Assembly (NCBI GenBank): GCA_022509165.1
Contig: JAFLTT010000010.1
Coordinates: forward strand, 58,401 to 122,400
DNA from: Muribaculaceae bacterium
GTDB taxonomy: Bacteria > Bacteroidota > Bacteroidia > Bacteroidales > Muribaculaceae
DNA length: 64,000 nucleotides
Direction: 5' to 3'
The notes below the pieces were generated by a model, which saw only the letters and a program-made list of their open reading frames with translations, did not search any database and was not told where the DNA came from. The number at the start of each line of letters is the position of its first letter. The stretch's first letter is position 1. Positions 7,400 to 17,298 of the stretch are shown here, in pieces. A program made the translations under genes and the position numbers.

Positions 7400-9871
7400 T
7401 TATAAATTAATAATTCCTCTCAAAGGTAGATTGTCGGAAGAATTACCTACATAAATTTCAAATTCTCCCGGTTCCACAATAAATTTATGATCGTAGATAT
7501 CATAAAATGCAAAAGCCTCTTCGTCTAAAATCACACTTACCTTTTTACTTTCTCCCGGTTTTAAGTTCACCTTTTCAAATCCTTTTAATTCTTTTAATGG
7601 TCTCGGCAAACTGCTTTCCAGATCACTCACATAAACCTGAGCTACTTCTTTAGCCTCTTTCTTCCCGACATTCTTAACAGTAAATTCCACTTCCACATGA
7701 TTGAAATCAAGATTCTTAAGTTTTAAATCGGAAAATTCAAAATCTGAATAACTCAATCCATATCCAAAAGGATACAATGGTTTTACTCCGGAAATATCCG
7801 AACCGCGATATCCGTGGAAAACACCTTCATTATATGTCACATGTTTTGTCTCATTCTTGGCAGAAGAGTGGACATTACGTGTATTGGCGTAGTAATTTTT
7901 GTGAGCCGGACTATCTTCCAGAGTTCGATAATACGTAATGGGAAGTTTACCGGAAGGAGAAATCTTTCCGGTGAGTATCTCAGCCAAGGCAGTGCCTCCT
8001 TCCTGTCCCGGATACCATGCCATCATTAAACCTTTAACATTGTCGATCCAGGGCATTACATTTACGGCTCCTCCACTGTTTAAAACCACTACAACATTGG
8101 GATTTATTTCAGAAATCTTTCTTATGAAGTCTTCTTCATAACTGGGTAATCCGAAAGCACGGTCGAATCCTTCCCCTTCGGTATCTCCATTGAAACCGGT
8201 ATTGATAACCACATTATCCACATTCTTCAACACATTGGCAAGAAGATTTTCATTAAGTTTCTTGGCACTGAAATTCACTTTACCCTCGCCGGAACTGTCG
8301 AAATATTCAAGTTTGAATTCATATTCCCTGTCTTTAATCACAGGATAACTGATGATTCTTTGGCTGTAAGAGTGATTTCCCCAGTGTTGAGCCACTATAC
8401 TGTCATTGACCCAAAGTCGGTAACCGTCATCACCACCCACTGTAATTCTTAAGTTTTCGTCTTTATCCGGCACAAAGAATGATGTCCAACTAATTGAGAA
8501 TTTGTCATCGGGGAAATCTTCAACAGGTCCTTTGTATCCGTATTCAAAATTTATACTGGAATCCACCCTTTGAAGATCCGGCTTTCCCTCAAATTTCATA
8601 TTTTTATAATAATCCCCTTGGAAACCTTTGACTTCTCTACTTCTATCAGTGTAGAAACTTCCGGTTATATCCTCAAATATATCATCATTAGATAAAGCCT
8701 TTGCTCTTTTATCAATTGCTTTCATAGCCTTGGAAAGAGGGGAAATTGAAAAAGCATACACTGCTCCGCTTCCACCTCCCGATACGATGGTATCCACATT
8801 AGTTCCGAGCACCAAAATATTTCCTTTTAAAGGCAGTATGTTATCTTCATTCTTAAGTAAAATGATACCTTCTCTTGCGGTTTCTAATGCTATGGCCTTG
8901 GAAGTTTCATTATCAAGAGGTAGAGAATTGTCTTTCTGCTCACGGTCAAGCAATCCAAATGCACTCAAAGTCTGCAAAAGATGCGTCACTTTGTCGTCTA
9001 TTGTCCTCATATCTATCTGACCCCTGTCAAGGGCTACCTTTATTAAGGAATCTGTGAAAAAGGTTGCCTTGGGCATTTCCAAATCCAGGCCGGAGTTGGC
9101 TGCATTAACTGTGGAATATACAGATGTCCAGTCGCTCATCAGAATTCCATCGAAATTCCAGTCATCTCTCAACACTGTCTTATTAAGCCAGGGATTCTCA
9201 GTAGCGTGAACTCCGTTTAGAAGGTTATAACTGTTCATCACAGCTCCGACTCCCGCCTTCTGCACAGCCTTACGGAATGTGGGGAAATATATTTCCTGCA
9301 AAGTTCTCTCATCCACATCACTGCTGACATGATGACGGCTCCATTCCTGATTATTGGCGGCAAAATGTTTTACAGTTGCAATAACTCCTTTCGACTGCAC
9401 TCCCTCAATATAATTACAAGCAATTTCCGAGGCAAGGTATGGGTCTTCACCCATATATTCAAAATTTCTGCCACACAAGGGATACCGGTAAATATTCACT
9501 CCCGGACCTAAAAGAATTCCCACTCCTCTTGCTCTTGCATCGGTACCTAAACCTTCCCCATATTGATGTATAAGATCACGGTTCCATGTTGAAGCTGCCA
9601 GTATTCCGCTTGGATACAAGGTGCTATGCTTGCAATGGTTTCGGATTCCTTGCGGCCCATCTGCTAATAATATCCGAGGAATTCCAAGGCGTTCTATAGG
9701 CCGTAAAGAGAAAGATGTTTCACCTCCGAGATAAGATATTTTCTCTTCAAGGGTCATCTGTTCAACTAATTCCCTTGCTCTTTCTTTATCTTGTTCTGTT
9801 ATTACAACTTTCTGAGCACCACAACTCAGCGAAGCAAATATGGTAATAAATAATAAAATTTTCTTCATCAC
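7400..9871 (-). CDS. GH3 beta-glycosidase with PA14 insertion
   Basis: This is an 823-residue family 3 glycoside hydrolase with a lipobox-like signal (Cys17, FASLSCGAQ), so it is likely membrane anchored. The TIM-like domain (about 30-320) carries KHFAANNQE and the nucleophile Asp247 in LMSDWTS. The second alpha/beta domain is interrupted by a PA14 domain (about 400-540; FQGDYYKNMKFEG, GGDDGYRLWVND), an arrangement known in beta-glucosidases of the KmBglI type. The acid/base Glu is probably in GDTEGEGFDR. A fibronectin III-like domain ends the protein (LEVEFTVKNVGKKEAKEV-like strand pattern). ATG overlaps the upstream GH3 stop by 4 nt. It is the last gene of the PUL and should release terminal beta-linked sugars; the exact sugar is not deducible. 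Confidence 0.9.
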   Translation of the reverse strand: MMKKILLFITIFASLSCGAQKVVITEQDKERARELVEQMTLEEKISYLGGETSFSLRPIERLGIPRILLADGPQGIRNHCKHSTLYPSGILAASTWNRDLIHQYGEGLGTDARARGVGILLGPGVNIYRYPLCGRNFEYMGEDPYLASEIACNYIEGVQSKGVIATVKHFAANNQEWSRHHVSSDVDERTLQEIYFPTFRKAVQKAGVGAVMNSYNLLNGVHATENPWLNKTVLRDDWNFDGILMSDWTSVYSTVNAANSGLDLEMPKATFFTDSLIKVALDRGQIDMRTIDDKVTHLLQTLSAFGLLDREQKDNSLPLDNETSKAIALETAREGIILLKNEDNILPLKGNILVLGTNVDTIVSGGGSGAVYAFSISPLSKAMKAIDKRAKALSNDDIFEDITGSFYTDRSREVKGFQGDYYKNMKFEGKPDLQRVDSSINFEYGYKGPVEDFPDDKFSISWTSFFVPDKDENLRITVGGDDGYRLWVNDSIVAQHWGNHSYSQRIISYPVIKDREYEFKLEYFDSSGEGKVNFSAKKLNENLLANVLKNVDNVVINTGFNGDTEGEGFDRAFGLPSYEEDFIRKISEINPNVVVVLNSGGAVNVMPWIDNVKGLMMAWYPGQEGGTALAEILTGKISPSGKLPITYYRTLEDSPAHKNYYANTRNVHSSAKNETKHVTYNEGVFHGYRGSDISGVKPLYPFGYGLSYSDFEFSDLKLKNLDFNHVEVEFTVKNVGKKEAKEVAQVYVSDLESSLPRPLKELKGFEKVNLKPGESKKVSVILDEEAFAFYDIYDHKFIVEPGEFEIYVGNSSDNLPLRGIINL

Positions 9872-12099
9872 TCAGTCAGGGTTAATTTTATTCTTTTATC
9901 ATTCACGGTAATATAATAATCTCCAGGTTCTACAAACTTATTCCCTTCATTATCCACAAATCCCAAATCTTTTAGCGGATCTATTTCAAAAGAGAACTCA
10001 CGGGTTTCGCCGGGGTTAATATTCACCTTCTCAAAGTGTTTAAGTTCCTTAACGGGACGTGTAATGGTGCTAAAAGGATCGGAAACAAACCACATCACAG
10101 TCTCATATCCGGGTATTTCTCCAATATTTTTCACAGAAACAGTTGCAGTCACTTTGTCACTCTTTTTAATTTCGGAAGAAGAAATTTTTATGTCGGAATA
10201 CTCAAAGTCGGTATAACTTAATCCATGGCCGAAAGGATATAGAGGTTCGCTTGAGATATCCTTATAGAATCCTTGATGATGCCGTCCGCTTTTACGTCGA
10301 TTATAGTAAATAGGTATCTGACCGGTGGTTAAAGGGAAGGTCATAGCCAATTTGCCGGAAGGATTTATTCTGCCTGACAGAATACCTGCCAAGGATTCAC
10401 CACCCGCCACACCAGGTTGCCACGCTTCTACTATAGCATTGAAAAATGGTTCAATCCTGTCAAGTGCCAGAGGTCTTCCATTGGTGAGAATTAAAACCAT
10501 TGGCTTTCCTGATGCAGATATAGTTTGTGCTAGTGATTCTTGTATAGCCGGTAGATGTATGTCGGCTCTGGAAGCGTTTTCACCGCTCCAGTTATTTTTC
10601 TCACCCAAACACATTATAACTATATCGGCCCAGTCTGCAAGTTTCATGGCATCAGACAAACCGTTAGAAATATCTGAGTCAAAATCACAACCTTCAGCGT
10701 ATCTTATCTCGTGGGTACTACCAAATTCTTTATTAATGCCCTCCCAAAAACTTATTACATCTTCAGGATTTCCATGAGCATTCCAGGAGCCTAAAAGTTC
10801 TTTTTGGGTCTTAGCCATCGGTCCGATCACTGCTATTTTTTTGAAGTTTTTAAGCGGTAATACTTTTGTGGAATCATTTTTCAGGAGAACCATTGATTCT
10901 GCAGCAAGATTCGATGCTGTTTCCAATGAAGATTTTCTAAGAAACCGGTCTTTAACCTCCGAAGTGTAAGGATTTTCAAAAAGGCCTAAACGAAATTTAA
11001 CTCTTAAGATTCGTCTTACGGCTTCATCAATTACGTCCTGTGTCACCAATCCTTCTTCTAAAAGAGCCTGAAGATTGCGGTCGTAAGCATGGTTCATCAT
11101 ATCCATATCCAACCCGGCATTAATTGCCCGCATGGTCCCTTCCTTGTTATCGGCAGTATATCCCTGTTCTTTTAATTGATTGATGGCAGCCCAGTCGCTA
11201 ACCACAAACCCGTCGAAATTCCATTTTTGTTTTAAAATATCATTGAGGGTATAAGGATTGGCAGATGCCGGGACACCGCTTATATCATTGAAAGCACTCA
11301 TCACGGTGGCTGCTCCTGCATTTATACCTGCCTCATAAGGAGGCAGATAAGTATCCCAGAGGGTCTGAGGAGAAATCTCAGTATACACGTAATCTCTGCC
11401 GGCTTCAGAGGCACCGTAACCTACGAAATGCTTAAGGCATGCTGCAATTGAGAGAGTATCCGATAGATTATTTCCTTGATAGCCCTCTACGGATGCCACT
11501 CCAAACACAGAATTTAAGTATGGATCTTCTCCATAACCTTCAGAAACGCGTCCCCATCGAGGGTCTCGTGCCACATCTATCATGGGAGAGAAGGTCCAAT
11601 CTACCCCTGACATTCTGGATTCTTGTGCAGCCACTGCACACGCCTCCTTAACTAAAGCAGGGTTCCAACTGCATGCCTGGGCCAGAGAAATAGGGTAAAT
11701 CGTTCGGAAACCGTGGATAACATCATATCCGAATAAGATAGGAATTCCAAGGCGCGATTCTTCCATAGCCTTCTTTTGCATTAGATTACGCAATTCCGGA
11801 TCTTCCTCAAAATATATTAAAGAACCGATTTCAGCCGGAATTTCCTTAACCTCTTCCCCTAAATTATTCTCATTGTTATTCCAGCCAAGAGTGTACTGAT
11901 TCAACTGAAAAATCTTTTCTTCAAGTGTCATTCTTCCCATTAGATCCTCTATCCTCGACTCGACAGGCATAGAGGAGTCTTTATACAAAGGCTCAGAAGC
12001 AAAAGTATTAAGACTTAGAAAAAAAACGGATATTGTTAACAGAGTCCTCCTTAGAATTCCCTTATCATTTAACCCTATATTCATTTTTCTTTTTTTCAT
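9868..12099 (-). CDS. GH3 beta-glucosidase/beta-xylosidase, BglX-like
   Basis: This family 3 glycoside hydrolase has 743 residues from the first ATG. It contains VDWTFSPMIDVARDPRWGR, CLKHFVGYGASEAGRD, the nucleophile Asp302 in FVVSDWAAI, and the probable acid/base Glu507 in NNWSGENASRADIHLP. The C-terminal FnIII-like domain follows from about 630. It closely follows the periplasmic BglX layout and lacks a PA14 insertion, unlike its downstream neighbour. The first ATG overlaps the preceding GH2 gene by 35 nt; Met6 (12084) is an equally good start and leaves a clear signal peptide (LLTISVFFLSLNTFA). It probably cleaves oligosaccharides in the periplasm. Confidence 0.9.
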   Translation of the reverse strand: MKKRKMNIGLNDKGILRRTLLTISVFFLSLNTFASEPLYKDSSMPVESRIEDLMGRMTLEEKIFQLNQYTLGWNNNENNLGEEVKEIPAEIGSLIYFEEDPELRNLMQKKAMEESRLGIPILFGYDVIHGFRTIYPISLAQACSWNPALVKEACAVAAQESRMSGVDWTFSPMIDVARDPRWGRVSEGYGEDPYLNSVFGVASVEGYQGNNLSDTLSIAACLKHFVGYGASEAGRDYVYTEISPQTLWDTYLPPYEAGINAGAATVMSAFNDISGVPASANPYTLNDILKQKWNFDGFVVSDWAAINQLKEQGYTADNKEGTMRAINAGLDMDMMNHAYDRNLQALLEEGLVTQDVIDEAVRRILRVKFRLGLFENPYTSEVKDRFLRKSSLETASNLAAESMVLLKNDSTKVLPLKNFKKIAVIGPMAKTQKELLGSWNAHGNPEDVISFWEGINKEFGSTHEIRYAEGCDFDSDISNGLSDAMKLADWADIVIMCLGEKNNWSGENASRADIHLPAIQESLAQTISASGKPMVLILTNGRPLALDRIEPFFNAIVEAWQPGVAGGESLAGILSGRINPSGKLAMTFPLTTGQIPIYYNRRKSGRHHQGFYKDISSEPLYPFGHGLSYTDFEYSDIKISSSEIKKSDKVTATVSVKNIGEIPGYETVMWFVSDPFSTITRPVKELKHFEKVNINPGETREFSFEIDPLKDLGFVDNEGNKFVEPGDYYITVNDKRIKLTLTE

Positions 12100-13855
12100 A
12101 ATAATCCCTCATTAAATACCAAGCCTTCTTTCGTTGTCCTTTATCGGACACGAGTCCTTTGCGGTTCCAACCCTCCTGATTTGTGGGGTGGAAACGGTAA
12201 GGAGACCTGAAATCATACAATACCCAGGGTGACACTCCCGCAAGGTTAGGTATATTTTCAAACATGGTTAAATTGTCTGCATAGAGTCTGGCCTGATAAT
12301 CTTCGCTCCAAGACGACACCACATCACGAGAGCCAGCCTGTCCGTAAAGGGCTTCTCCTCCGAATTCAGTTATTATCAGAGGTTTGTCAGTTATTACCTC
12401 CCAGACTGCATTCTTAGGGTCTAACGGCCATTGGTGGTACCAACCTAAATATTTATTTACGCCCACAACATCAAGGTTTTCCGTGAAATCATCTTCCATA
12501 GTGAATAAACCTTTATCTTCATCAAATTCCACAAGATCAAAGGCCGCTGTATAAAGCCGAGTAGAATCTATACCTTTACCCGTTTTTAGCAACTCTTTTA
12601 GAAAAGCATTTCTGGCAGGAGATGGTTTTGTTTCATTTGCCACACTCCAGAAACCTATCGCACATCTGTTTTTATCCCTGTTTATCATTTCCGTGAGCAT
12701 GACTTTGGCTTTTTCCAGCGTCATAGAATCTGTAAATTCAATTCCTTGCCACACAGGTATTTCCTCCCATAAAAGAATACCATTCCTTTCAGCCTCACGG
12801 ACTATATATTCGTTTTGAGGATAATGGGCAAGACGCACCATATTCACCCCAAGATCTTTAGCTTCATTTATCAGCATCACGGCATCATTCTGAGAAAAAG
12901 CTCTGCCAAGTCGCTGGGGGATTTCCTCATGAAAAGACACACTTCGCATGAACTGATCTTCACCATTAACCAAGATCTGACTGCCTTTTACTTCAATATT
13001 TCGGAAGCCTATCTCTTCCACTATCCGCTCGTCAGAAGTCTCGACAATGACTTCATATAATTTAGGATTTTCATGACTCCATCTCTGAAGTTTCTTCGCC
13101 TTTAATTCTCCTTTTATCTTCCCGTTCTCATCTGTCATTCCCTGAAAGACCTGATTTAATTCCGGGATTGTCACTTTTACTTCGATACCTTCCTGAGGTT
13201 GTGACATCTTGATATCTATATCTATAATATCAGTAGATTGGGGATTCAAACGTATGAAATAATCCTCTATATAATTTTCAGGCACTTTCACCATCATAAC
13301 GTCCCGTGTTATGCCACCATAATTCCACCAATCGAAAGCCATGGCCGGAATAGACTGTGGTGTCCGGGTATTATTAACTTCCACCACCAGAAAATTTTCG
13401 CCATTTTTAAGATAATCAGTCACGTCCACTTCAAATGGTGTGAATCCTCCTTCGTGTTCTTTTATTTTTTCCCCGTTCAGATAAACATTACTTCTATAGT
13501 TTACCCCATTGAAATATAATATATTTCTTTCTCCAGGTTTAGAAACATGATTTAAGGGACGTCCATACCATATGGTGCCTTCGTATCTTTTTAATTCAGG
13601 CGACTGTGAATTCCAATCTCCCGGCACATGAAGTCGTTCGCCTCCCTTGAATGAATATTCATAAAAGTCAGTGAGACCTTCGGGAGATTTATTTTCATAT
13701 ACTTTCATTCTTTGGCCCTGATCGTATTGATCTACAATCACGTCCCAAAGTCCGTTTAACAATTGATAATCCCGACCATATACATTCGTGATTGCGGCCA
13801 ATGAATTTCCAAAGTATATAAGAAGTATTAAAATAGTAAGAGAGATCCTTTTCAT
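12065..13855 (-). CDS. GH2 beta-glycosidase (beta-glucuronidase/galactosidase-like)
   Basis: This 596-residue protein begins with a signal peptide (MKRISLTILILLIYFGNSLA). It has the three GH2 core domains: jelly roll (about 25-190, NVYLNGEKIKEHEGGFTPFEVDV), immunoglobulin-like (190-285) and TIM barrel (285-590). The acid/base Glu is in FWSVANETKPS and the nucleophile Glu in PLIITEFGGEALYG. The length and motif spacing resemble compact beta-glucuronidase-like GH2 enzymes rather than large LacZ types, but specificity is uncertain. It lies between the CE7 esterase and the GH3 genes and overlaps the next gene by up to 35 nt, so it is part of the PUL transcript. Confidence 0.88.
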   Translation of the reverse strand: MKRISLTILILLIYFGNSLAAITNVYGRDYQLLNGLWDVIVDQYDQGQRMKVYENKSPEGLTDFYEYSFKGGERLHVPGDWNSQSPELKRYEGTIWYGRPLNHVSKPGERNILYFNGVNYRSNVYLNGEKIKEHEGGFTPFEVDVTDYLKNGENFLVVEVNNTRTPQSIPAMAFDWWNYGGITRDVMMVKVPENYIEDYFIRLNPQSTDIIDIDIKMSQPQEGIEVKVTIPELNQVFQGMTDENGKIKGELKAKKLQRWSHENPKLYEVIVETSDERIVEEIGFRNIEVKGSQILVNGEDQFMRSVSFHEEIPQRLGRAFSQNDAVMLINEAKDLGVNMVRLAHYPQNEYIVREAERNGILLWEEIPVWQGIEFTDSMTLEKAKVMLTEMINRDKNRCAIGFWSVANETKPSPARNAFLKELLKTGKGIDSTRLYTAAFDLVEFDEDKGLFTMEDDFTENLDVVGVNKYLGWYHQWPLDPKNAVWEVITDKPLIITEFGGEALYGQAGSRDVVSSWSEDYQARLYADNLTMFENIPNLAGVSPWVLYDFRSPYRFHPTNQEGWNRKGLVSDKGQRKKAWYLMRDYYEKKKNEYRVK

Positions 13856-13908
13856 GGAATTGATTTTAGATTTTTACACTACACTTCTTCAGGAAATTAA
13901 TCTTTATA

Positions 13909-15201
13909 TTATTCACTACACTGCTTCAGGAAATTAATCACCCAGTTCCAGGCCGCCGACTGTTGTTCCTGAAAGGCATAATGTTCAGTAGTTTCACATA
14001 CCATTAATTCTTTGGGTGCTTCCACCACATTATAAACCGACATTGTGGTGGTGGGAGGACATGTGAGATCATTATACCCAAAAGTATAGAAACCGGGCAC
14101 AGACACATTTCTTGCAAAACTTGTAGTATCGTAATAAGCCAGAGTATTTATAGTTTCAGTGGTATGACGATTTGGATTTTTCATAGCATGCGGCCAGCCA
14201 CCGGCACGATTCTGTGTATATCCCACCATATCAGACATAGCGGGATACATTGATACCAACCCTTTGACACGTTCATCAAGAGCAGCCACCATAATAGAAA
14301 GGGCCCCACCCTGACTTCCTCCGAATGTGGCCAGACATCCATTAAATTCCGGAAGTTGTTCTATAAAATCAACCGCACGGATACAACCCGTAATTACCCG
14401 TTTATAATAGAATCTGTCTCTATGATCCATATTATATAGATAATAATCCTTTAGTGCTCCTTGATACAGATTTTGATAAACTACAGCGGGTAAATCAACA
14501 GGAATACCATGAATCCCGATTTCCAAAATTATCACTCCCTTTTCACTGTGGCTTATATCACCGTTATAAGCTCTTACACCGGCTCCGGGTACTTTAAGTA
14601 TTGCCGGATATTTACCCGGTTTCGCAGGTATTGTAAGCACTCCGTACATTTTAGATCCCCATCCGTTATTGGTCCAGGAGACTTTATATACATTCACTTT
14701 TGGTGTACTTGCTTGAGCATCGAATATGATCTTCGGTTCAAGATCCCATTTTCTTGCATCAGAAATTGCCTTGTTCCAGAATTCATTGAAATCCGAGGGT
14801 AATTGTGTTACAGGTTGTAGTGTTTCCGGAGAATATCCCACTGTGGCCATTCCTTCATATTTCCTGCCTTCATTTTCCCAAAATACCTTACAACGGAGAA
14901 AACCGGGCTGTTTCATACTGCCACCCTTTATAACTCCTCTGCCGTCATGAAGCCTCACTTTTCCTTCTTTTATGGGAGACATCATATCTTCACTTATCTC
15001 GTAAGATACTTCAAAATTTCCGTAGGGGACATTGCTTTTGGTGAGATTCACCACATAATTCACATTCTGATTCAACGGAAGGTTCCATTCTCCCTTTTCC
15101 GGATATACGTCTATTTCATAAAGTCTTTTTTGAGGTTGTGCATTAGCCTCAAATAAGAATGACAGTGAGATTATTAGGGCTATTATTCTAAACAGTTTCA
15201 T
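13909..15201 (-). CDS. CE7 acetyl(xylan) esterase-like alpha/beta hydrolase
   Basis: This secreted esterase has 430 residues. After a signal peptide ending at about FEANA there is an N-terminal beta domain (about 22-125) and then an alpha/beta hydrolase domain with the AXE1/CE7 pattern: LPSDFNEFWNKAI, VPGAGVRAY, nucleophile Ser296 in FGGSQGGAL, the acid Asp in YNDLTCPP, and the base His in TTEHYAF. CE7 enzymes remove acetyl groups from sugars and acetylated xylo-oligosaccharides. In this operon the role would be to deacetylate the glycan before the GH2, GH3 and GH36 enzymes act. Substrate is inferred. The downstream GH2 gene starts 53 nt after its stop. Confidence 0.87.
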   Translation of the reverse strand: MKLFRIIALIISLSFLFEANAQPQKRLYEIDVYPEKGEWNLPLNQNVNYVVNLTKSNVPYGNFEVSYEISEDMMSPIKEGKVRLHDGRGVIKGGSMKQPGFLRCKVFWENEGRKYEGMATVGYSPETLQPVTQLPSDFNEFWNKAISDARKWDLEPKIIFDAQASTPKVNVYKVSWTNNGWGSKMYGVLTIPAKPGKYPAILKVPGAGVRAYNGDISHSEKGVIILEIGIHGIPVDLPAVVYQNLYQGALKDYYLYNMDHRDRFYYKRVITGCIRAVDFIEQLPEFNGCLATFGGSQGGALSIMVAALDERVKGLVSMYPAMSDMVGYTQNRAGGWPHAMKNPNRHTTETINTLAYYDTTSFARNVSVPGFYTFGYNDLTCPPTTTMSVYNVVEAPKELMVCETTEHYAFQEQQSAAWNWVINFLKQCSE

Positions 15202-15249
15202 GAGATTTTCCGGTATTTAATAGTTTGAATAAAAATAAAATGAAAAAAG

Positions 15250-17298
15250 TCACTCAATAGAATATCGATATAAAACAAAGTCGTTTGGTGAGTCGAGTGT
15301 GAGGTTTAGTCTTCCATTTTTACCTACAGTTATTGTTTTGTGGGAGGACTCTTTTTTATCTAATAATGGAATCAAATTTATCTTATTCCCTTCGTCCAAC
15401 CAAGTTGTCACTTCACCTTCTTCGGCCTCGCTCGCCTCTCGGAACACGAGAAGGAACCCGTTTTTATTATCAGTAAGTGACTGAAATCCAGTCCAGGAAG
15501 TGCCCGAGGGGTCCTCCCCTATCGGAAGAATGATTCCGTTATGGAATTCATGCTGTATTTCCTTATAATCTTCAATTAAGCCTTTGATAGCAAAAGCCTC
15601 TTCCGGAAGATTTGAAGCCTCCATCCAAGCCAAAGGTTGTCCGGCCATCGTCACTGCGAATATGTAAGGGAAAGTATAGTTGTACGGTCCAAACGGGTCT
15701 TCTAAATATTTATCAGGGTTTCGCCATTTATTAAGGAATTCTATCTGAAGTTTTTCCGCAGGAGTATATTTTGATAACTGCCAAAGATTCCTGAGAGTCT
15801 GATAAGGATAATAATTTCCCCAATCGGTATATCGGTTTTCCAGGAATATATTTCCATATTCATTGAAGAAATGATAACCCATACGCCTACTTGCCGTGGC
15901 ATCAAGATTAAACATCACTTCATTGTTTGTATTTCTTAAAATATGGTCAAACATGTTCCTAAGATTCTCTTCTCCTTTTTTAGAGGTAATATTGAGACCA
16001 TCGATTTTAAAAATCTTTATGCCAAATTCCTTCCAAAGATCAATTATAGCCTGAGCATCTTTTTCCCAATCTGCAAAATCGTCTTGAATGCTGGGATTAA
16101 ACCATAATCCTATATTGATTCCTAATTCTTTACCCTTTTCAACTATGGGAGTGAGTCCATTGGGATATTTCTGAGGATCGGGTTTCCAATAATTCGGGTT
16201 AGAATGAATATTTTTGAAAGAGCCCCCTTCAAATACAGAGTTAGCACTTTTCCCGCATTGCCACCCATCATCGATCTGGAAAACCGTTACGCCCAAATCA
16301 GATGCTTTCTGCAATTCTGCAAGACAAAACTCTTCATTTACCTTTGAATCCTGTGATCTATCGCCCCAGGTGTTCATCATTATCATTTCATCTCTTTCAG
16401 GGTCAAGAATTCTGCAATTCTTCTGATAACTTCTCAAAGCACTGAGGGCCGAGAGTTCATCATCTCCGTAGGTCAATAAAACAGTGCTGTATGCCGGTGT
16501 CCATTTATCAGCGGTGATATCGTCATTGCCAATACCGGGGCTTGTGACCATAAAGTGACCGAAATCGCTTATGAAATCCCCTTTATCATATGTTAACTGA
16601 ACGTTGGAACATGGTGCCTCCTTGAGAAAAATCAACCCTCCCTTATCAGTAAGATCTTTAAGAAAGAGCAAATTGCCTCTATGACTCGTTTTCCTGTAAC
16701 TAACGAACTCCTTTTCCTCAACGAGGTTATTGTTCCAATCAGTTACGTCTTTGAATTCCACGGTCTTACCTTTCCAATGATTCCCTTTAAGTTTTACCCT
16801 GTCAAGAACGCCGGTGACACCGTCAATTTTCATATCAGATGTCCGTTCGATGTTTGTTCTATCGGAACTATCTTTTTCTTTTTCAGAAACATTGGAATAA
16901 ATACCCTTAAGACGTGTGTCAATTGCAATGGCTGGAACGTTATCGTAAATTCTGTATTGACGTTCCACTTCAAGATCCCCTAACGTAAAGTTGATTTTAC
17001 TGATGAGGCACGACGGTTTTATTCCATCTGAAATTCGGTTTATCACCTCTAAGGTTCCATCAGTGGCTAAAGCATTATTAATTACGAAATCCGGCTTATT
17101 ATAGTCAGACTCAAAATTTTTACCGGATAATTTATCAGTGACTCTGACTGTAATAAGATTTCCATTGTTCCAAAGGAATACTCTCTCTATAAGATTATTG
17201 CCCATATAAAGGGTGTCTCCTTTAAGGAAAGTATAAGAATCGGAAGCCTTGCAAATGATACCTGTGAATAATAAGAGAATCAATGATAGTTTTCTCAT
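15250..17298 (-). CDS. GH36 alpha-galactosidase-like enzyme
   Basis: The 682-residue secreted enzyme (signal peptide to about KAS) has an N-terminal beta-supersandwich (about 20-290) and a TIM barrel with clan GH-D/GH36 motifs: MIMMNTWGD, VFQIDDGWQ, GLWFNPSI, and KIFKIDGLN with candidate nucleophile Asp433. The acid/base is probably the Asp in RYTDWGNYYP. A C-terminal beta domain closes the protein. Family 36 enzymes remove terminal alpha-galactose or alpha-N-acetylgalactosamine; which one is not clear. Its ATG overlaps the stop of the FAD oxidoreductase gene by 4 nt, so the two are translationally coupled. Confidence 0.85.
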   Translation of the reverse strand: MRKLSLILLLFTGIICKASDSYTFLKGDTLYMGNNLIERVFLWNNGNLITVRVTDKLSGKNFESDYNKPDFVINNALATDGTLEVINRISDGIKPSCLISKINFTLGDLEVERQYRIYDNVPAIAIDTRLKGIYSNVSEKEKDSSDRTNIERTSDMKIDGVTGVLDRVKLKGNHWKGKTVEFKDVTDWNNNLVEEKEFVSYRKTSHRGNLLFLKDLTDKGGLIFLKEAPCSNVQLTYDKGDFISDFGHFMVTSPGIGNDDITADKWTPAYSTVLLTYGDDELSALSALRSYQKNCRILDPERDEMIMMNTWGDRSQDSKVNEEFCLAELQKASDLGVTVFQIDDGWQCGKSANSVFEGGSFKNIHSNPNYWKPDPQKYPNGLTPIVEKGKELGINIGLWFNPSIQDDFADWEKDAQAIIDLWKEFGIKIFKIDGLNITSKKGEENLRNMFDHILRNTNNEVMFNLDATASRRMGYHFFNEYGNIFLENRYTDWGNYYPYQTLRNLWQLSKYTPAEKLQIEFLNKWRNPDKYLEDPFGPYNYTFPYIFAVTMAGQPLAWMEASNLPEEAFAIKGLIEDYKEIQHEFHNGIILPIGEDPSGTSWTGFQSLTDNKNGFLLVFREASEAEEGEVTTWLDEGNKINLIPLLDKKESSHKTITVGKNGRLNLTLDSPNDFVLYRYSIE

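Noticed and set aside
9868..13855. Frameshift at the 35-nt overlap of the GH2 and second GH3 genes
   Set aside because: Both products are complete at both ends; the overlap disappears largely if the GH3 starts at Met6 (12084).
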